40,024 nt of DNA from Pyrinomonadaceae bacterium (GTDB lineage Bacteria; Acidobacteriota; Blastocatellia; Pyrinomonadales; Pyrinomonadaceae): contig JAICGZ010000018.1 in the NCBI GenBank assembly GCA_025922875.1, forward strand, positions 1 through 40,024, in the 5' to 3' direction. The notes under the pieces were generated by a model. That model saw only the letters and a program-made list of their open reading frames with translations, did not search any database and was not told the DNA's origin. Made by a program: the position numbers and the translations under genes. Below, one piece after another: positions 30,442 to 38,617 of this stretch; the first letter of the stretch is position 1, and every line of letters begins with the position of its first letter.

Positions 30442-32583
30442 TTACATCTCGCTATCGCTTTGGCTGGCGGCTTCGGCCTTGCGGTTCTCGTCTCGCAAAA
30501 CCGCCTTCCGCGATAGCTTGATCTTGTTGCCCTCGCGCCCGATGCACTTCACGAGGATCTGCTGACCTTCTTTGAGTTCATCGCGAACGTCTTTGACACG
30601 ACGATCGGCTATTTCCGAGATGTGCAATAAACCATCAGTGCCTGGGAATATTTCAACAAACGCTCCGAAGTCTACGATCCGGTTAACCGTGCCGAGATAA
30701 GTCTGGCCCACTTCGGCTTCGGCAGTCAGTCCGCGAATGCGATTCACCGCCGCGTCTGCTGCTTCGCCACTCGCTGTCGCAATCGAGATCGTGCCGTCGT
30801 CAGACACGTCGATCTTTGCGCCAGTCTCCTCGACGAGGGATCGAATCACTTTACCGCCTGGTCCGATGACGTCGCGAATCTTGTCGGGGTTGATTCTGAT
30901 CTGAATAATTCGCGGGGCGAGGGCGGAAATATTTTCGCGCGGAGCGTCAAGCGTCTTCTCCATTGCGCCCAGAATGTATAGCCGGCCTTTCTTCGCCTGC
31001 TCGAGCGCTTCAGCCATGATCTGCGCGTTGATGCCTGCGATCTTGATATCCATCTGCAAGGCAGTGATACCGTTGCGCGTGCCTGCTACTTTGAAGTCCA
31101 TGTCGCCGTAGTGATCTTCGGCGCCCGCGATGTCAGTCAGGATTGCATACTTGTTTCCTTCCATCACCAGGCCCATTGCGACACCGGCCACCGGTGCTTT
31201 CAAAGGCACGCCGGCATCCATCATCGAAAGTGTTCCGCCACATACCGTAGCCATCGAAGATGAACCGTTTGACTCCGTTATGTCAGAAACGATGCGAACG
31301 GTGTAAGGAAAGTCTGCGTCGTCAGGCAGGACGGTTTCGAGTGCGCGCCGCGCGAGTGCTCCGTGTCCAATCTCACGCCGGCTTGACGATCCGAAGCGAC
31401 CAACTTCGCCGACTGAATACTGCGGGAAGTTGTAGTGCAACAGGAAGCGTCGTTTGACTTCGCCCTTCTCGAGATCATCAATGAATTGCTCGTCTTCTTT
31501 TGTACCAAGCGTTGTCGAGACTAGCGCCTGCGTCTCACCGCGCGTAAAGAGCGCCGAACCGTGAACGCGTGGCAGCCAACCAACTTCGCTCGTGATGGGA
31601 CGTATCTCGGAAAATCTTCGCCCGTCCGGACGTCGACGTTTGTTCAGAATATCGTCACGGAAAATGGTTTCTTTCAAACTATCGAAGATCAGTTTGGCCA
31701 TTGCACGTCGCTCGGGCTGATCCTCCGGGTACGATTCACTGACTTCCTTCTTCAGCGCATCAACTGCTGCGTAGCTTGAGCGCTTCTCCTGCGACGTCGT
31801 ATCGAGTGCTGCGCGCAGTGGTTCGCTGTACTTCTCAGTGATTTCCCGCAGCATCTCGGCATCGAGCTCCTGCGGGGTCACTTCCCGCTTCTGAATCTCG
31901 AGGGCTTTGTAGAGTTCCTTCTGCCAGCGACAGAGTCGATTGATCTCCTTGTGAGCCAGCATCAGCGCCTCGACCATGATCTCTTCCGAGACTTCACTGG
32001 CCCCGGCTTCGACCATCACGATGGCTTCGTCAGTTCCGGCTACGATCAAATTCAAGCGCGATTCGCGCACTTCATCGTAAGTGGGGTTAACGATGTAGCG
32101 TCCTTCAATCAAGCCGATACGCACACCGGCAATCGGATTCAGAAATGGAATGTCTGATAGATAAAGCGCGCACGAGGCGCCGGTGATGGCCACAACATCG
32201 GGATTGTTGTCGGGATCGGCTGAGATTACGCTGGCAATAACCTGGGTCTCGTTTTTGTAACCTTCTGCAAAGAGCGGGCGGCAGGGTCGATCGATTAAAC
32301 GGCTGGTCAGAATCTCCTTTTCATTTGGACGGCCTTCACGACGAAAATAATTACCGGGGATACGGCCGGCAGCATAGTTTGACTCACGGTACTCCACTGT
32401 AAGGGGGAAGAAATCAACACCCTCGCGCGCCGTGGGGGCGCTAACGGCAGCAACGAGTATCATTGTGTCGCCATAACGGATCACGACCGCTCCGTCTGCT
32501 TGTTTGGCGACGCGACCCGTTTCAACGGTCAACTCTCGCTCCCCGAGCTTTATTGATTCTTTAAGGTATTTCTTTTCTGGCAT
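30442..32583 (-). CDS. pnp: Polyribonucleotide nucleotidyltransferase (PNPase)
   Basis: 713 residues from ATG 32583, with GAAGGAG upstream (the frame is open to 32610). It has two RNase PH-like domains (GDTMILVAAVSAP; RREIGHGALARRAL; SDITESNGSSSMATVCGG), then a KH domain (IIQIRINPDKIRDVIGPGGK) and an S1 domain (GTVNRIVDFGAFVEIFPGTDGLLHIS). It degrades mRNA 3' to 5' by phosphorolysis. The rpsO-pnp order is the widely conserved one. The 326-nt leader between them contains a terminator-like hairpin, a likely point of post-transcriptional control. Confidence 0.98.
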   Translation of the reverse strand: MPEKKYLKESIKLGERELTVETGRVAKQADGAVVIRYGDTMILVAAVSAPTAREGVDFFPLTVEYRESNYAAGRIPGNYFRREGRPNEKEILTSRLIDRPCRPLFAEGYKNETQVIASVISADPDNNPDVVAITGASCALYLSDIPFLNPIAGVRIGLIEGRYIVNPTYDEVRESRLNLIVAGTDEAIVMVEAGASEVSEEIMVEALMLAHKEINRLCRWQKELYKALEIQKREVTPQELDAEMLREITEKYSEPLRAALDTTSQEKRSSYAAVDALKKEVSESYPEDQPERRAMAKLIFDSLKETIFRDDILNKRRRPDGRRFSEIRPITSEVGWLPRVHGSALFTRGETQALVSTTLGTKEDEQFIDDLEKGEVKRRFLLHYNFPQYSVGEVGRFGSSSRREIGHGALARRALETVLPDDADFPYTVRIVSDITESNGSSSMATVCGGTLSMMDAGVPLKAPVAGVAMGLVMEGNKYAILTDIAGAEDHYGDMDFKVAGTRNGITALQMDIKIAGINAQIMAEALEQAKKGRLYILGAMEKTLDAPRENISALAPRIIQIRINPDKIRDVIGPGGKVIRSLVEETGAKIDVSDDGTISIATASGEAADAAVNRIRGLTAEAEVGQTYLGTVNRIVDFGAFVEIFPGTDGLLHISEIADRRVKDVRDELKEGQQILVKCIGREGNKIKLSRKAVLRDENRKAEAASQSDSEM

Positions 32584-32716
32584 ATTCTGTTCTCCTTCGC
32601 GCATTAGCACCTGACATCATCAGGTCGCGGGCGCACCAACGTATTTGGGCGCCATCGCTGTTTCGCTGTTTTGGGACCGCCACGTGATGCGGGGTAAGGT
32701 CAAAAGTGCAACATAA

Positions 32717-32759
32717 AAGGCGGCACGAGCCTCTTGAACCGTGAAGCTCATGCCGCCTT
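32717..32759 (-). terminator. Hairpin between rpsO and pnp
   Basis: AAGGCGGCACGAGC (32717-32730) and GCTCATGCCGCCTT (32746-32759) form a 14-bp stem with one mismatch. On the minus strand it is followed by TTTTATGTT. This resembles the attenuating terminator or RNase III-processed hairpin of the E. coli rpsO-pnp spacer. The 32584-32909 gap has no other gene; a small CCTGACATCATCAGG stem lies near 32612, just before the pnp SD. Confidence 0.7.
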
Positions 32760-32909
32760 ATTGCTCGCTCGAAGCTTGGGCCGTACACGTCTGCTTGTTT
32801 CCAGTCAATCGCCGTCACGTTCGGCACTGCCACAAGCTCTTCGATAGACGCGGGCTTTACTTAAACAGAGATTCGAAGTTATCTCTCAACCACTTACGTT
32901 TGAAGTCTC

Positions 32910-33179
32910 TTACCGGCGCAGACCTAAACGATTGACTACCTCATGGTAGCGTTCTATATCGGTGCGCTTTAGATAATCCAACAGGCTGCGGCGCTGCGAG
33001 ACCATTTTCAGCAGGCCGCGCCGCGAATGATTGTCCTTCTTGTGTGTCTTGAAATGCTCAGTCAGATCGTTAATTCTCTTACTCAAAAGCGCAACCTGCA
33101 CTTGTGGTGAACCGGTATCCGCCTCATGCGTACGGAAGTCAGAAACTATCTGCTCCTTGGTTTGTTTTGCTAACGCCAC
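32910..33179 (-). CDS. rpsO: 30S ribosomal protein S15
   Basis: 89 residues from a GTG at 33179, the usual S15 length. Signatures are [42 protein letters not shown] and [12 protein letters not shown]. It binds 16S rRNA in the 30S platform. The open frame continues 60 codons upstream to 33359, but that part is repeat and leader sequence; AGGAGG about 12 nt before the GTG fixes the start. Two hairpins in the leader (33214-33251) are candidates for S15 autoregulation. Confidence 0.97.
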   Translation of the reverse strand: MALAKQTKEQIVSDFRTHEADTGSPQVQVALLSKRINDLTEHFKTHKKDNHSRRGLLKMVSQRRSLLDYLKRTDIERYHEVVNRLGLRR

Positions 33180-33213
33180 TTGCTTAAATGGTCCTCCTCG
33201 ACCGCAGTAAATT

Positions 33214-33251
33214 CCGCTAAAAGCGGCAACCGCTAAGCTTAAAAAGCGGTT
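33214..33251 (-). promoter_or_regulatory. Tandem hairpins in the rpsO leader
   Basis: CCGCT-AAA-AGCGG (33214-33226) and AACCGCT...AGCGGTT (33228-33251) lie 35-72 nt before the rpsO GTG on the transcribed strand. The arms are related (CCGCT/AGCGG), so they can also form an alternative pairing. S15 often represses its own mRNA through such structures; that role is inferred. Confidence 0.45.
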
Positions 33252-33296
33252 AAATTTACCATGCGCCACCAAATAGCACAAATGCACGAAAAACAG

Positions 33297-33350
33297 CCAC
33301 GGATGACACCGATAAAAATCCGGATTTACATCCGTGTTATCCGTGGTTAA
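33297..33350. repeat. Palindromic repeat, CCACGGATGACACCGAT family
   Basis: CCACGGATGACACCGAT (from 33297) pairs with ATCCGTGTTATCCGTGG (to 33347), with an AATCCGGATT core. It lies in the divergent region between rpsO and the NADH dehydrogenase gene. Confidence 0.9.
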
Positions 33351-33380
33351 GGTTTTCATTTAGGTGTACTATCGCGGCCC

Positions 33381-34616
33381 ATGCATCAACCCAGAATCCT
33401 AATCCTCGGCGGCGGGTTTGGAGGGCTGTTTACCGCGCTCGATCTGGCCGGATCCGGTGAGGTAACGCTCGTCAGCGAAGAGGACCATTTCCTTTTTACG
33501 CCAATGCTTTACGAGTACCTGAGCGGGGAAGTCGAAGCATGGCACATCGCACCCAGATATGACGAACTGCTCGACGAAAACGTGCGGTTCGTCCACAGCA
33601 AGGTCGCTGGAATCGACCTCGCGTCGCAATCCATCTCGCTGGAGAAAAACAAGGAAACGATGAGTTACGACGTGTTGGTCCTCGCCCTTGGGGGAATCAC
33701 AAACTACGTCGGCGTCGAGGGTGCCGAAGAGTTCACGTTGCCGTTTCGCAAGCTCGCCCACGCAGACAACCTGCGCCGGCGAATGGTGACCGCCCTCGAT
33801 CGTGTCCCTCCTGACTTCGCGCCGCAGGACGTGCGTCGTGAAGTCACGTTTGCAGTGGTCGGCGCCGGCGCGAGCGGTTGTGAACTCTCGACCAAAATGG
33901 CTGACCTGCTGACCGACGCGTTCAAGCGCCGCGCGCTTCACGGCCAGCCCCGGGTGCTCGTCATCGAGATGGGCGACAGGGTTGTGCCGGGAATGGGTGA
34001 ACAGATCCGTGAATTCGTTGACGACGCGTTACGCCAATCTGATGTTGAAGTGCACACGAAGACGCGGGTGGTAAAAGTTGCGGGCAATGAAATCACATTT
34101 GAACACGAGGGCAAACAGGAGAGTTTGAAAACTGCAGGGGTAGTTTGGACCGGCGGCGTCAGAATGAATCCGCTGATCGAACAGCTCGACGTTGAGAAGG
34201 ACCGGCGCGGACTGCTCATGGTCAGACCAACTTTGCAGTTATCACAACACCTAAATGTCTTTGCGCTCGGCGATATCGCCTTCTATCCCGACGCGACACC
34301 GACATTGGCCGGCACTGCTCAACTGGCTTTTCAGCAAGCAACCCTCGCGGCGCGGAACATCAAGGCATTCAATGCCGGAAAAGAAATGCACACGAAGCAC
34401 TTCGAAGAACTCGGAGAAGCAATCAGCCTCGGTACTGAACGAGCAGCAGTGTTGACCGGCGGTAAGGCGTTCGGTGGAGCACTGGCCCGACAGGCGCGAT
34501 TTGCTTTGTACACATCTCGACTGCCCACCTGGCATCATCGACTTCGCGTCGGCGCGAGTTGGTTTTTTGAAGGCACCACACCTCGGCCGCTCTTGCCGCT
34601 CGGCTTCGAACTATAA
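33381..34616 (+). CDS. ndh: Type II NADH dehydrogenase-like FAD oxidoreductase
   Basis: 411 residues of the two-Rossmann pyridine nucleotide-disulfide family. The FAD site is ILILGGGFGGLFTAL (6-20). The NAD(P) site is VVGAGASGCELS (about 157-168). The FAD ribityl motif is NVFALGDIAF (about 293), followed by QLAFQQATLAARNI. YEYLSGEV and the C-terminal amphipathic WWHHRL-like region fit NDH-2, which oxidises NADH and reduces quinone at the inner membrane without pumping protons. There is no SD; TACTAT at 33367-33372 lies 8 nt before the ATG, suggesting a near-leaderless start. Confidence 0.88.
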   Translation: MHQPRILILGGGFGGLFTALDLAGSGEVTLVSEEDHFLFTPMLYEYLSGEVEAWHIAPRYDELLDENVRFVHSKVAGIDLASQSISLEKNKETMSYDVLVLALGGITNYVGVEGAEEFTLPFRKLAHADNLRRRMVTALDRVPPDFAPQDVRREVTFAVVGAGASGCELSTKMADLLTDAFKRRALHGQPRVLVIEMGDRVVPGMGEQIREFVDDALRQSDVEVHTKTRVVKVAGNEITFEHEGKQESLKTAGVVWTGGVRMNPLIEQLDVEKDRRGLLMVRPTLQLSQHLNVFALGDIAFYPDATPTLAGTAQLAFQQATLAARNIKAFNAGKEMHTKHFEELGEAISLGTERAAVLTGGKAFGGALARQARFALYTSRLPTWHHRLRVGASWFFEGTTPRPLLPLGFEL

Positions 34617-34622
34617 GAGTTA

Positions 34623-34731
34623 TTTCCCGCAAAGGTGCAAAGGGTGCAAAGGGTGCAAAGGGTGCAAAGGGTGCAAAGAAGAACTCAAATTAGCCTTTGC
34701 GGCTTTGCTCCCTTTGCGACTTTGCGGGAAA
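34623..34731. repeat. Expanded palindromic repeat with five perfect 9-bp units
   Basis: The left arm TTTCCCGCAAAGGTGCAAAG... holds five perfect tandem copies of GGTGCAAAG (34634-34678). The right arm (34694-34731) has CTTTGCGGCTTTGCTCCCTTTGCGACTTTGCGGGAAA. The outer ends (TTTCCCGCAAAG/CTTTGCGGGAAA) pair perfectly. The left arm has expanded relative to the right. Confidence 0.93.
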
Positions 34732-34853
34732 CTTACATACAGACTCACGCCTTGATCGTTCGCTAATCGTGCAGAAAACCTCAATAAAGCGGTAACTCGT
34801 CGCGGAACGGCCGTTGCTCAGTCACTGGCAAACTCATTGTAGAGGAGCGAAAG

Positions 34854-36212
34854 ATGATCTTGCTTCGGAAGCTTTTGATTCTCGGTTTTGCGGCGTGTCT
34901 GTTTGCGAGTTGCACGACGGGACCAATTAATTCAAACACGGCGAGCGTGCAGCCCACGCCTTCTCCATCGCCATCACCTTCGCCTCAGAGGTCACATGCG
35001 GCCACGGTTCGAGTCACCTTGCCGCTGCTCGATGCGTTGTTAACCGATGAAAAATTTGTCAGCCGGTTGAAAACGAATCTCAAGCTTTCCGACGAGCAGA
35101 TCGATTCACTCAGACGCGTGTCGTCGGAGGAGATAACGCGGCTGCGCGAAAGCAACGCTGAGGACGTTGAGAGCAACGGAGGCGACCCGCGCGCGCGGGC
35201 CGAGGAACAGTTACGCTCAATCCTCGGTGAAGAGAAAGCAAAAGAACTGGCTTCACTGGTCACCGAGTATTGGGCCAAAGGTGACACAGGGGGCGCCGCG
35301 GGCGATACGGGTCTGGAAATGTTACCGGGACCAAACGCGGTGCCCACGGACACGCGAGTGGTTGTGAACATCCCTGCGTTTCGCATGGATCTTTTTCAGG
35401 ATGGAACGTTGGTGAAGTCGTACAAGATCGGTATCGGCTATCCGGACTTTCCGCTGCCGCAGGGCTTGCGCAAAGCGGAAACAATTATTTTCAATCCGAC
35501 CTGGACGCCTCCGGATTCACCGTGGGTCGCAGAGATGAAAAACGTGACTCCGGGCGAAACCGTAAAGCCCGGCGATAAGAACAACCCGCTTGGACCAATC
35601 AAGATACCGATCGGCCTGCCTTCGTTGATTCATGGCGGCAAAGCGCCTTCGAAGCTCGGAAAGTTCGCGTCGCATGGCTGCGTCGGGTTGACCAGCAATC
35701 AGATAAAAGACTTCGCGTTGCTGCTGAGCAAGGCGTCGGACACCGAGGTCTCCGACACCACGATCACGTCGTACTTACAAAACAAGGAGGAGACTCAGAC
35801 GATAAAGCTCAACCAGGAAATACCGGTTGAATTGCGCTACGAAACGATCGTCATCGAAGACGGGAAGCTGCACATCTATAAGGATGTTTACGTGCAGGAC
35901 ACAAATACCGAAGAGAACCTGCGGAGTGTGTTGGACGCGCACGGAGTGAAGTTCGACGAGCTTTCCGAGCAACAACGAACTGAGATACTCAACGCGCTGA
36001 CTGCGATGTCGGCCAACCCACAAAAGGCGGCTTCAGCTTCGGCATCACCCTCGCCGGACGCTTCGCCCGAAAAGAGGACCACGAGGAGGAAACAGCCGCC
36101 GAAGAACCAGAACGAGATCGTAATTGATTTGAGTGGACTAGCTCAGAAGGGTTATCCGGCACCCGTGAATTTCGACACCGGCACCGGATCGGGAAAGGGC
36201 ACACGAGGATAA
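34854..36212 (+). CDS. L,D-transpeptidase (YkuD) lipoprotein
   Basis: 452 residues from ATG 34854 (GAGGAG upstream). A lipoprotein signal ends in LFASC with lipidated Cys20, followed by a Pro/Ser spacer (PTPSPSPSPSPSP). Residues about 55-145 are helical and charged. The YkuD domain begins with VVVNIPAFRMDLFQDG (about 169-184) and has His260 (HGG), then SHGCVGL with His274 and nucleophile Cys276. It cross-links peptidoglycan stems (3-3 links) or attaches proteins to peptidoglycan. A long C-terminal extension (about 330-452) has a second, low-complexity Ala/Ser/Pro segment and a basic patch (KRTTRRKQPPK). It is probably anchored in the outer or inner membrane facing the periplasm. Confidence 0.92.
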   Translation: MILLRKLLILGFAACLFASCTTGPINSNTASVQPTPSPSPSPSPQRSHAATVRVTLPLLDALLTDEKFVSRLKTNLKLSDEQIDSLRRVSSEEITRLRESNAEDVESNGGDPRARAEEQLRSILGEEKAKELASLVTEYWAKGDTGGAAGDTGLEMLPGPNAVPTDTRVVVNIPAFRMDLFQDGTLVKSYKIGIGYPDFPLPQGLRKAETIIFNPTWTPPDSPWVAEMKNVTPGETVKPGDKNNPLGPIKIPIGLPSLIHGGKAPSKLGKFASHGCVGLTSNQIKDFALLLSKASDTEVSDTTITSYLQNKEETQTIKLNQEIPVELRYETIVIEDGKLHIYKDVYVQDTNTEENLRSVLDAHGVKFDELSEQQRTEILNALTAMSANPQKAASASASPSPDASPEKRTTRRKQPPKNQNEIVIDLSGLAQKGYPAPVNFDTGTGSGKGTRG

Positions 36213-36214
36213 CT

Positions 36215-36289
36215 TTGTAGGGGCGGCCCTCCGTGGCCGCCCCTCTGTGGCTGTCAACGAGGGATGGCCACGGAGGGCCACCCCTACAA
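36215..36289. repeat. Palindromic repeat, TTGTAGGGGCGGCCCTCCGTGGCC family
   Basis: TTGTAGGGGCGGCCCTCCGTGGCC (36215-36238) and GGCCACGGAGGGCCACCCCTACAA (36266-36289) pair over 24 bp with one mismatch. It lies between the convergent L,D-transpeptidase and dusB genes, and its right arm supplies the dusB TAG. Confidence 0.95.
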
Positions 36290-37351
36290 CGAAGCAATTA
36301 AGTCACAGGAGTCGAGCACCGGCGCTTCTTCAATTGGAGCGCCTGCTTCGCCGTAATACGGGCGACCCGCCTCGATCGCCGTGAAGTATTCCTCGATCCG
36401 ATCGAGCACTTCCTCAACCGTGTGCGAATGATAGATGGAAGTCCGAAACAGCGCGCCGCCTTGCAAACCGCGCGTAAACTGTCCCGCCAGTTGCTTCATG
36501 CGATTGATCGCAGGCGTTTCCGGCATGTCCTCACGCAACATGTCGAAGTACTCGTGAAGGATCGCTCGTTTGTCCGCTAGTGTCGGTTCAAAGATCGGGC
36601 GTCCGTGCATCGCGTCCTCGATCTGCCGAAAGATCCACGGATTCGCCATCGCACCACGACCGATCAGAACACCGTCACAACCGGTTTCACGAAACCTCGC
36701 AAAGGCGCCTTCGATGGTCGTCACGTCACCACTGCCTGACACCGGCACACTCACCGCTTCCTTGATCTGTCTGACAAGATCCCAGTTCGCGAGACCGCGA
36801 TACCCCTGCTCCTTCGTGCGGCCGTGCAACGCGATGTGCTCAACGCCACAGTCTTCCGCAAGCTTTGCCGTCTCAACGGCATTGATCGTGTGATCGTAAA
36901 AGCCGGCGCGAATCTTAACCGTCAGCGGTATCGTGATCACTTTCTTGATTGCTTTGAGAATCTCCGCGAGCCGGCAGTGGTCCTTGAGCAAACCCGATCC
37001 GCCGCCGTGCTTCACAACCTTCGGCGCCGGGCAGCCGCAATTCACGTCGAGAATCTCCGCGCCAACCTCCTGGGCCATCTCCGCGGCCATGGACATCCGC
37101 TCAGGCTGTCCGCCAAAAATCTGGACCGCAAAGGGACGTTCATCCTCGTAGAACCGCATCTGGCGTTTCGACTTCGGGTTGTTTCGCGTCAGCCCTTCAA
37201 CCGAAATGAACTCCGATACCGATAGACCAACGCCGCCACGCCGTTTCAACAAGCGTCGAAAAGAGACATCGGTAACTCCAGCCATCGGCGAGAGGATGAG
37301 TGGCGGGTTGATTTCGATGTCGCGGATCTTGAAAGGCTTGATCTCCGGCAT
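36284..37351 (-). CDS. dusB: tRNA-dihydrouridine synthase, DusB type
   Basis: 355 residues of the FMN-dependent Dus family, TIM barrel first: LSPMAGVTDVSFRRL, VQIFGGQPE, LDVNCGCPAPKVVKHGGGSGLL with catalytic Cys107, VKIRAGF, HGRTKEQGY and GSGDV...GVLIGRGAMANPWIF. It reduces uridine to dihydrouridine in the tRNA D-loop. The C-terminal helical tRNA-binding region follows. The last codon pair (Leu, TAG) lies in the downstream palindrome. No SD is evident before ATG 37351. DusB often precedes fis in proteobacteria; here the neighbour is a surA-like gene. Confidence 0.95.
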   Translation of the reverse strand: MPEIKPFKIRDIEINPPLILSPMAGVTDVSFRRLLKRRGGVGLSVSEFISVEGLTRNNPKSKRQMRFYEDERPFAVQIFGGQPERMSMAAEMAQEVGAEILDVNCGCPAPKVVKHGGGSGLLKDHCRLAEILKAIKKVITIPLTVKIRAGFYDHTINAVETAKLAEDCGVEHIALHGRTKEQGYRGLANWDLVRQIKEAVSVPVSGSGDVTTIEGAFARFRETGCDGVLIGRGAMANPWIFRQIEDAMHGRPIFEPTLADKRAILHEYFDMLREDMPETPAINRMKQLAGQFTRGLQGGALFRTSIYHSHTVEEVLDRIEEYFTAIEAGRPYYGEAGAPIEEAPVLDSCDLIASL

Positions 37352-37359
37352 AAGAGTGG

Positions 37360-37421
37360 AACACAGATAACGCGGATGAGACAGATCAATCCGTTAGAAA
37401 TCCGGTTAATCCGTGTTACGG
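37360..37421. repeat. Palindromic repeat, ACACAGATAACGCGGAT family
   Basis: AACACAGATAACGCGGAT (from 37360) pairs imperfectly with ATCCGGTTAATCCGTGTT (to 37417). It fills the gap between the surA-like gene and dusB. The surA stop (TAA, 37418-37416) is inside it. Confidence 0.88.
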
Positions 37422-38516
37422 TTTTTTCGGTTTCTTCTTGTCGTCCTTCTCGTCGGTCTTTGCGGCGGCCGGTGGGGTGATTTTCAACAGCGGCTCGACG
37501 CTCGCGCGATAGGTTTCAGTGATTTTTATGAAGGCTTCGTTCCGCAGGTTCTGCAGATAAGATTCGCGCTCCTTCGGCTGGCGCTCCATCAGCATCGATT
37601 CACGAACACGATTCTCGTTGAACGTCGGTGTAGCGCTCGCCGGCACTCGAGCATCGACGCGCAGTATCTGGTAACCATCGGGGGTTCGAATGGGCTCGGT
37701 TACTCCACCCGCTTTCACGTCCTTCAAAAATTTAAGTAAATCTTCACGCAGTTGGGGAAGGTCAAACTCGCCGACATATCCTTTATCCTGCGGCGCGGTA
37801 CGCTGGCCATTCTTTTCACGCTCGGAGTTTGCCGCGGCAATTGCTCCGAAGTCAGCGCCGGCGCGAATCTGCGCAATCAGCTCGAGCGCTCTCGCCTTCA
37901 CACTTGCTTCATCCTTGCCGGTGGCCGATAGATAGATCTCGGAGAGCTTTACGGTCTCGGGCTTACGAAACTTGTCCTGATGCGAGTCGTAATACTTCTT
38001 CACTTCATCAGGTGAGAAACCCAGATAAACGCGGCGATCGACTTCCTGTTGAAAGACCGCCTGCTTCATCATCTCCGATCGCATCGTGCGGCGAACCTCT
38101 TCCGGATTCAGCCCGCTCTGCTGCATTGCCTGGTGGAGCTTCTCAATCGAATTGATGCCCTGCTCCTGCGCAATCTGCAACATGCGCCGGTTGACTTCGG
38201 CTTCGATCTCGCCCGCCAAATCAAGCTCTTTGCCTTTTTGCAGCAGCAACTTTTCGTTGATGAGTGTCGCGATCAATTCCGCCTGCTTCTGCGCGACTTG
38301 TTCGGTAGCCTGCTGCTCAGTCATGCCGCTCTGTTTCAAGGCTTCGATACGCTCTTTACTCTCGCGCTTCAATTGCGACAGCGTGATGACGTCGTCGTTG
38401 ACCTGCGCGATCACTTCGTCAACAACCTGCATCTCGCCTTCCTGGGCGAAGATCGGGCGCGTGGAGAACGTAAGAATCACGAGGGCAGCAAAGGCCGCAA
38501 AGTATTTAAATTTCAC
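37416..38516 (-). CDS. surA: SurA-like periplasmic peptidyl-prolyl isomerase
   Basis: 366 residues from a GTG at 38516, with AAGGAG 7 nt upstream (the open frame to 38534 includes that SD). A signal peptide ends near FAQ. The SurA N-terminal domain (VDEVIAQVNDDVITLSQLKRE, then long Glu/Gln-rich helices) is followed by one parvulin rotamase domain (about 195-305: VKLSEIYLS, GADFGAIAAANS, DKGYVGEF, TPDGYQILRVD). It assists outer-membrane protein folding. E. coli SurA has two parvulin domains; this has one. The tail is Lys/Pro-rich (DDKKKPKKP) and its stop is provided by a repeat. The gene directly follows mfd. Confidence 0.92.
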   Translation of the reverse strand: MKFKYFAAFAALVILTFSTRPIFAQEGEMQVVDEVIAQVNDDVITLSQLKRESKERIEALKQSGMTEQQATEQVAQKQAELIATLINEKLLLQKGKELDLAGEIEAEVNRRMLQIAQEQGINSIEKLHQAMQQSGLNPEEVRRTMRSEMMKQAVFQQEVDRRVYLGFSPDEVKKYYDSHQDKFRKPETVKLSEIYLSATGKDEASVKARALELIAQIRAGADFGAIAAANSEREKNGQRTAPQDKGYVGEFDLPQLREDLLKFLKDVKAGGVTEPIRTPDGYQILRVDARVPASATPTFNENRVRESMLMERQPKERESYLQNLRNEAFIKITETYRASVEPLLKITPPAAAKTDEKDDKKKPKKP

Positions 38517-38546
38517 TAAAGTACTCCTTACCAAAACACTCGTTAG

Positions 38547-38616
38547 ACAAGATTTACAAGATTTTTCCGGATTTACATGTTCATCTCGAACAATCTTGTA
38601 AATCTTGTAGCCGGAT
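38547..38616. repeat. Palindromic repeat, ACAAGATTTACAAGATT family
   Basis: ACAAGATTTACAAGATT (38547-38563) and AATCTTGTAAATCTTGT (38592-38608) are perfect 17-bp inverted repeats, with CCGGATTT flanks. It fills the mfd-surA gap on the cotranscribed strand, ending 2 nt from the mfd stop. Confidence 0.93.
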
Positions 38617-38617
38617 T

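Noticed and set aside
30134..30521. Overlapping short ORFs in the pnp/PEP-CTERM gap
   Set aside because: They run through the long hairpin, have no SD and no domain, and overlap each other on both strands.
33180..33359. N-terminal extension of S15 to 149 residues
   Set aside because: The extra 60 codons are repeat and leader sequence; S15 is normally 88-89 residues and an SD precedes the GTG at 33179.
34634..34678. CRISPR-like tandem repeat
   Set aside because: The unit is 9 bp with no spacers, and no cas genes are near; it is part of a palindromic repeat.
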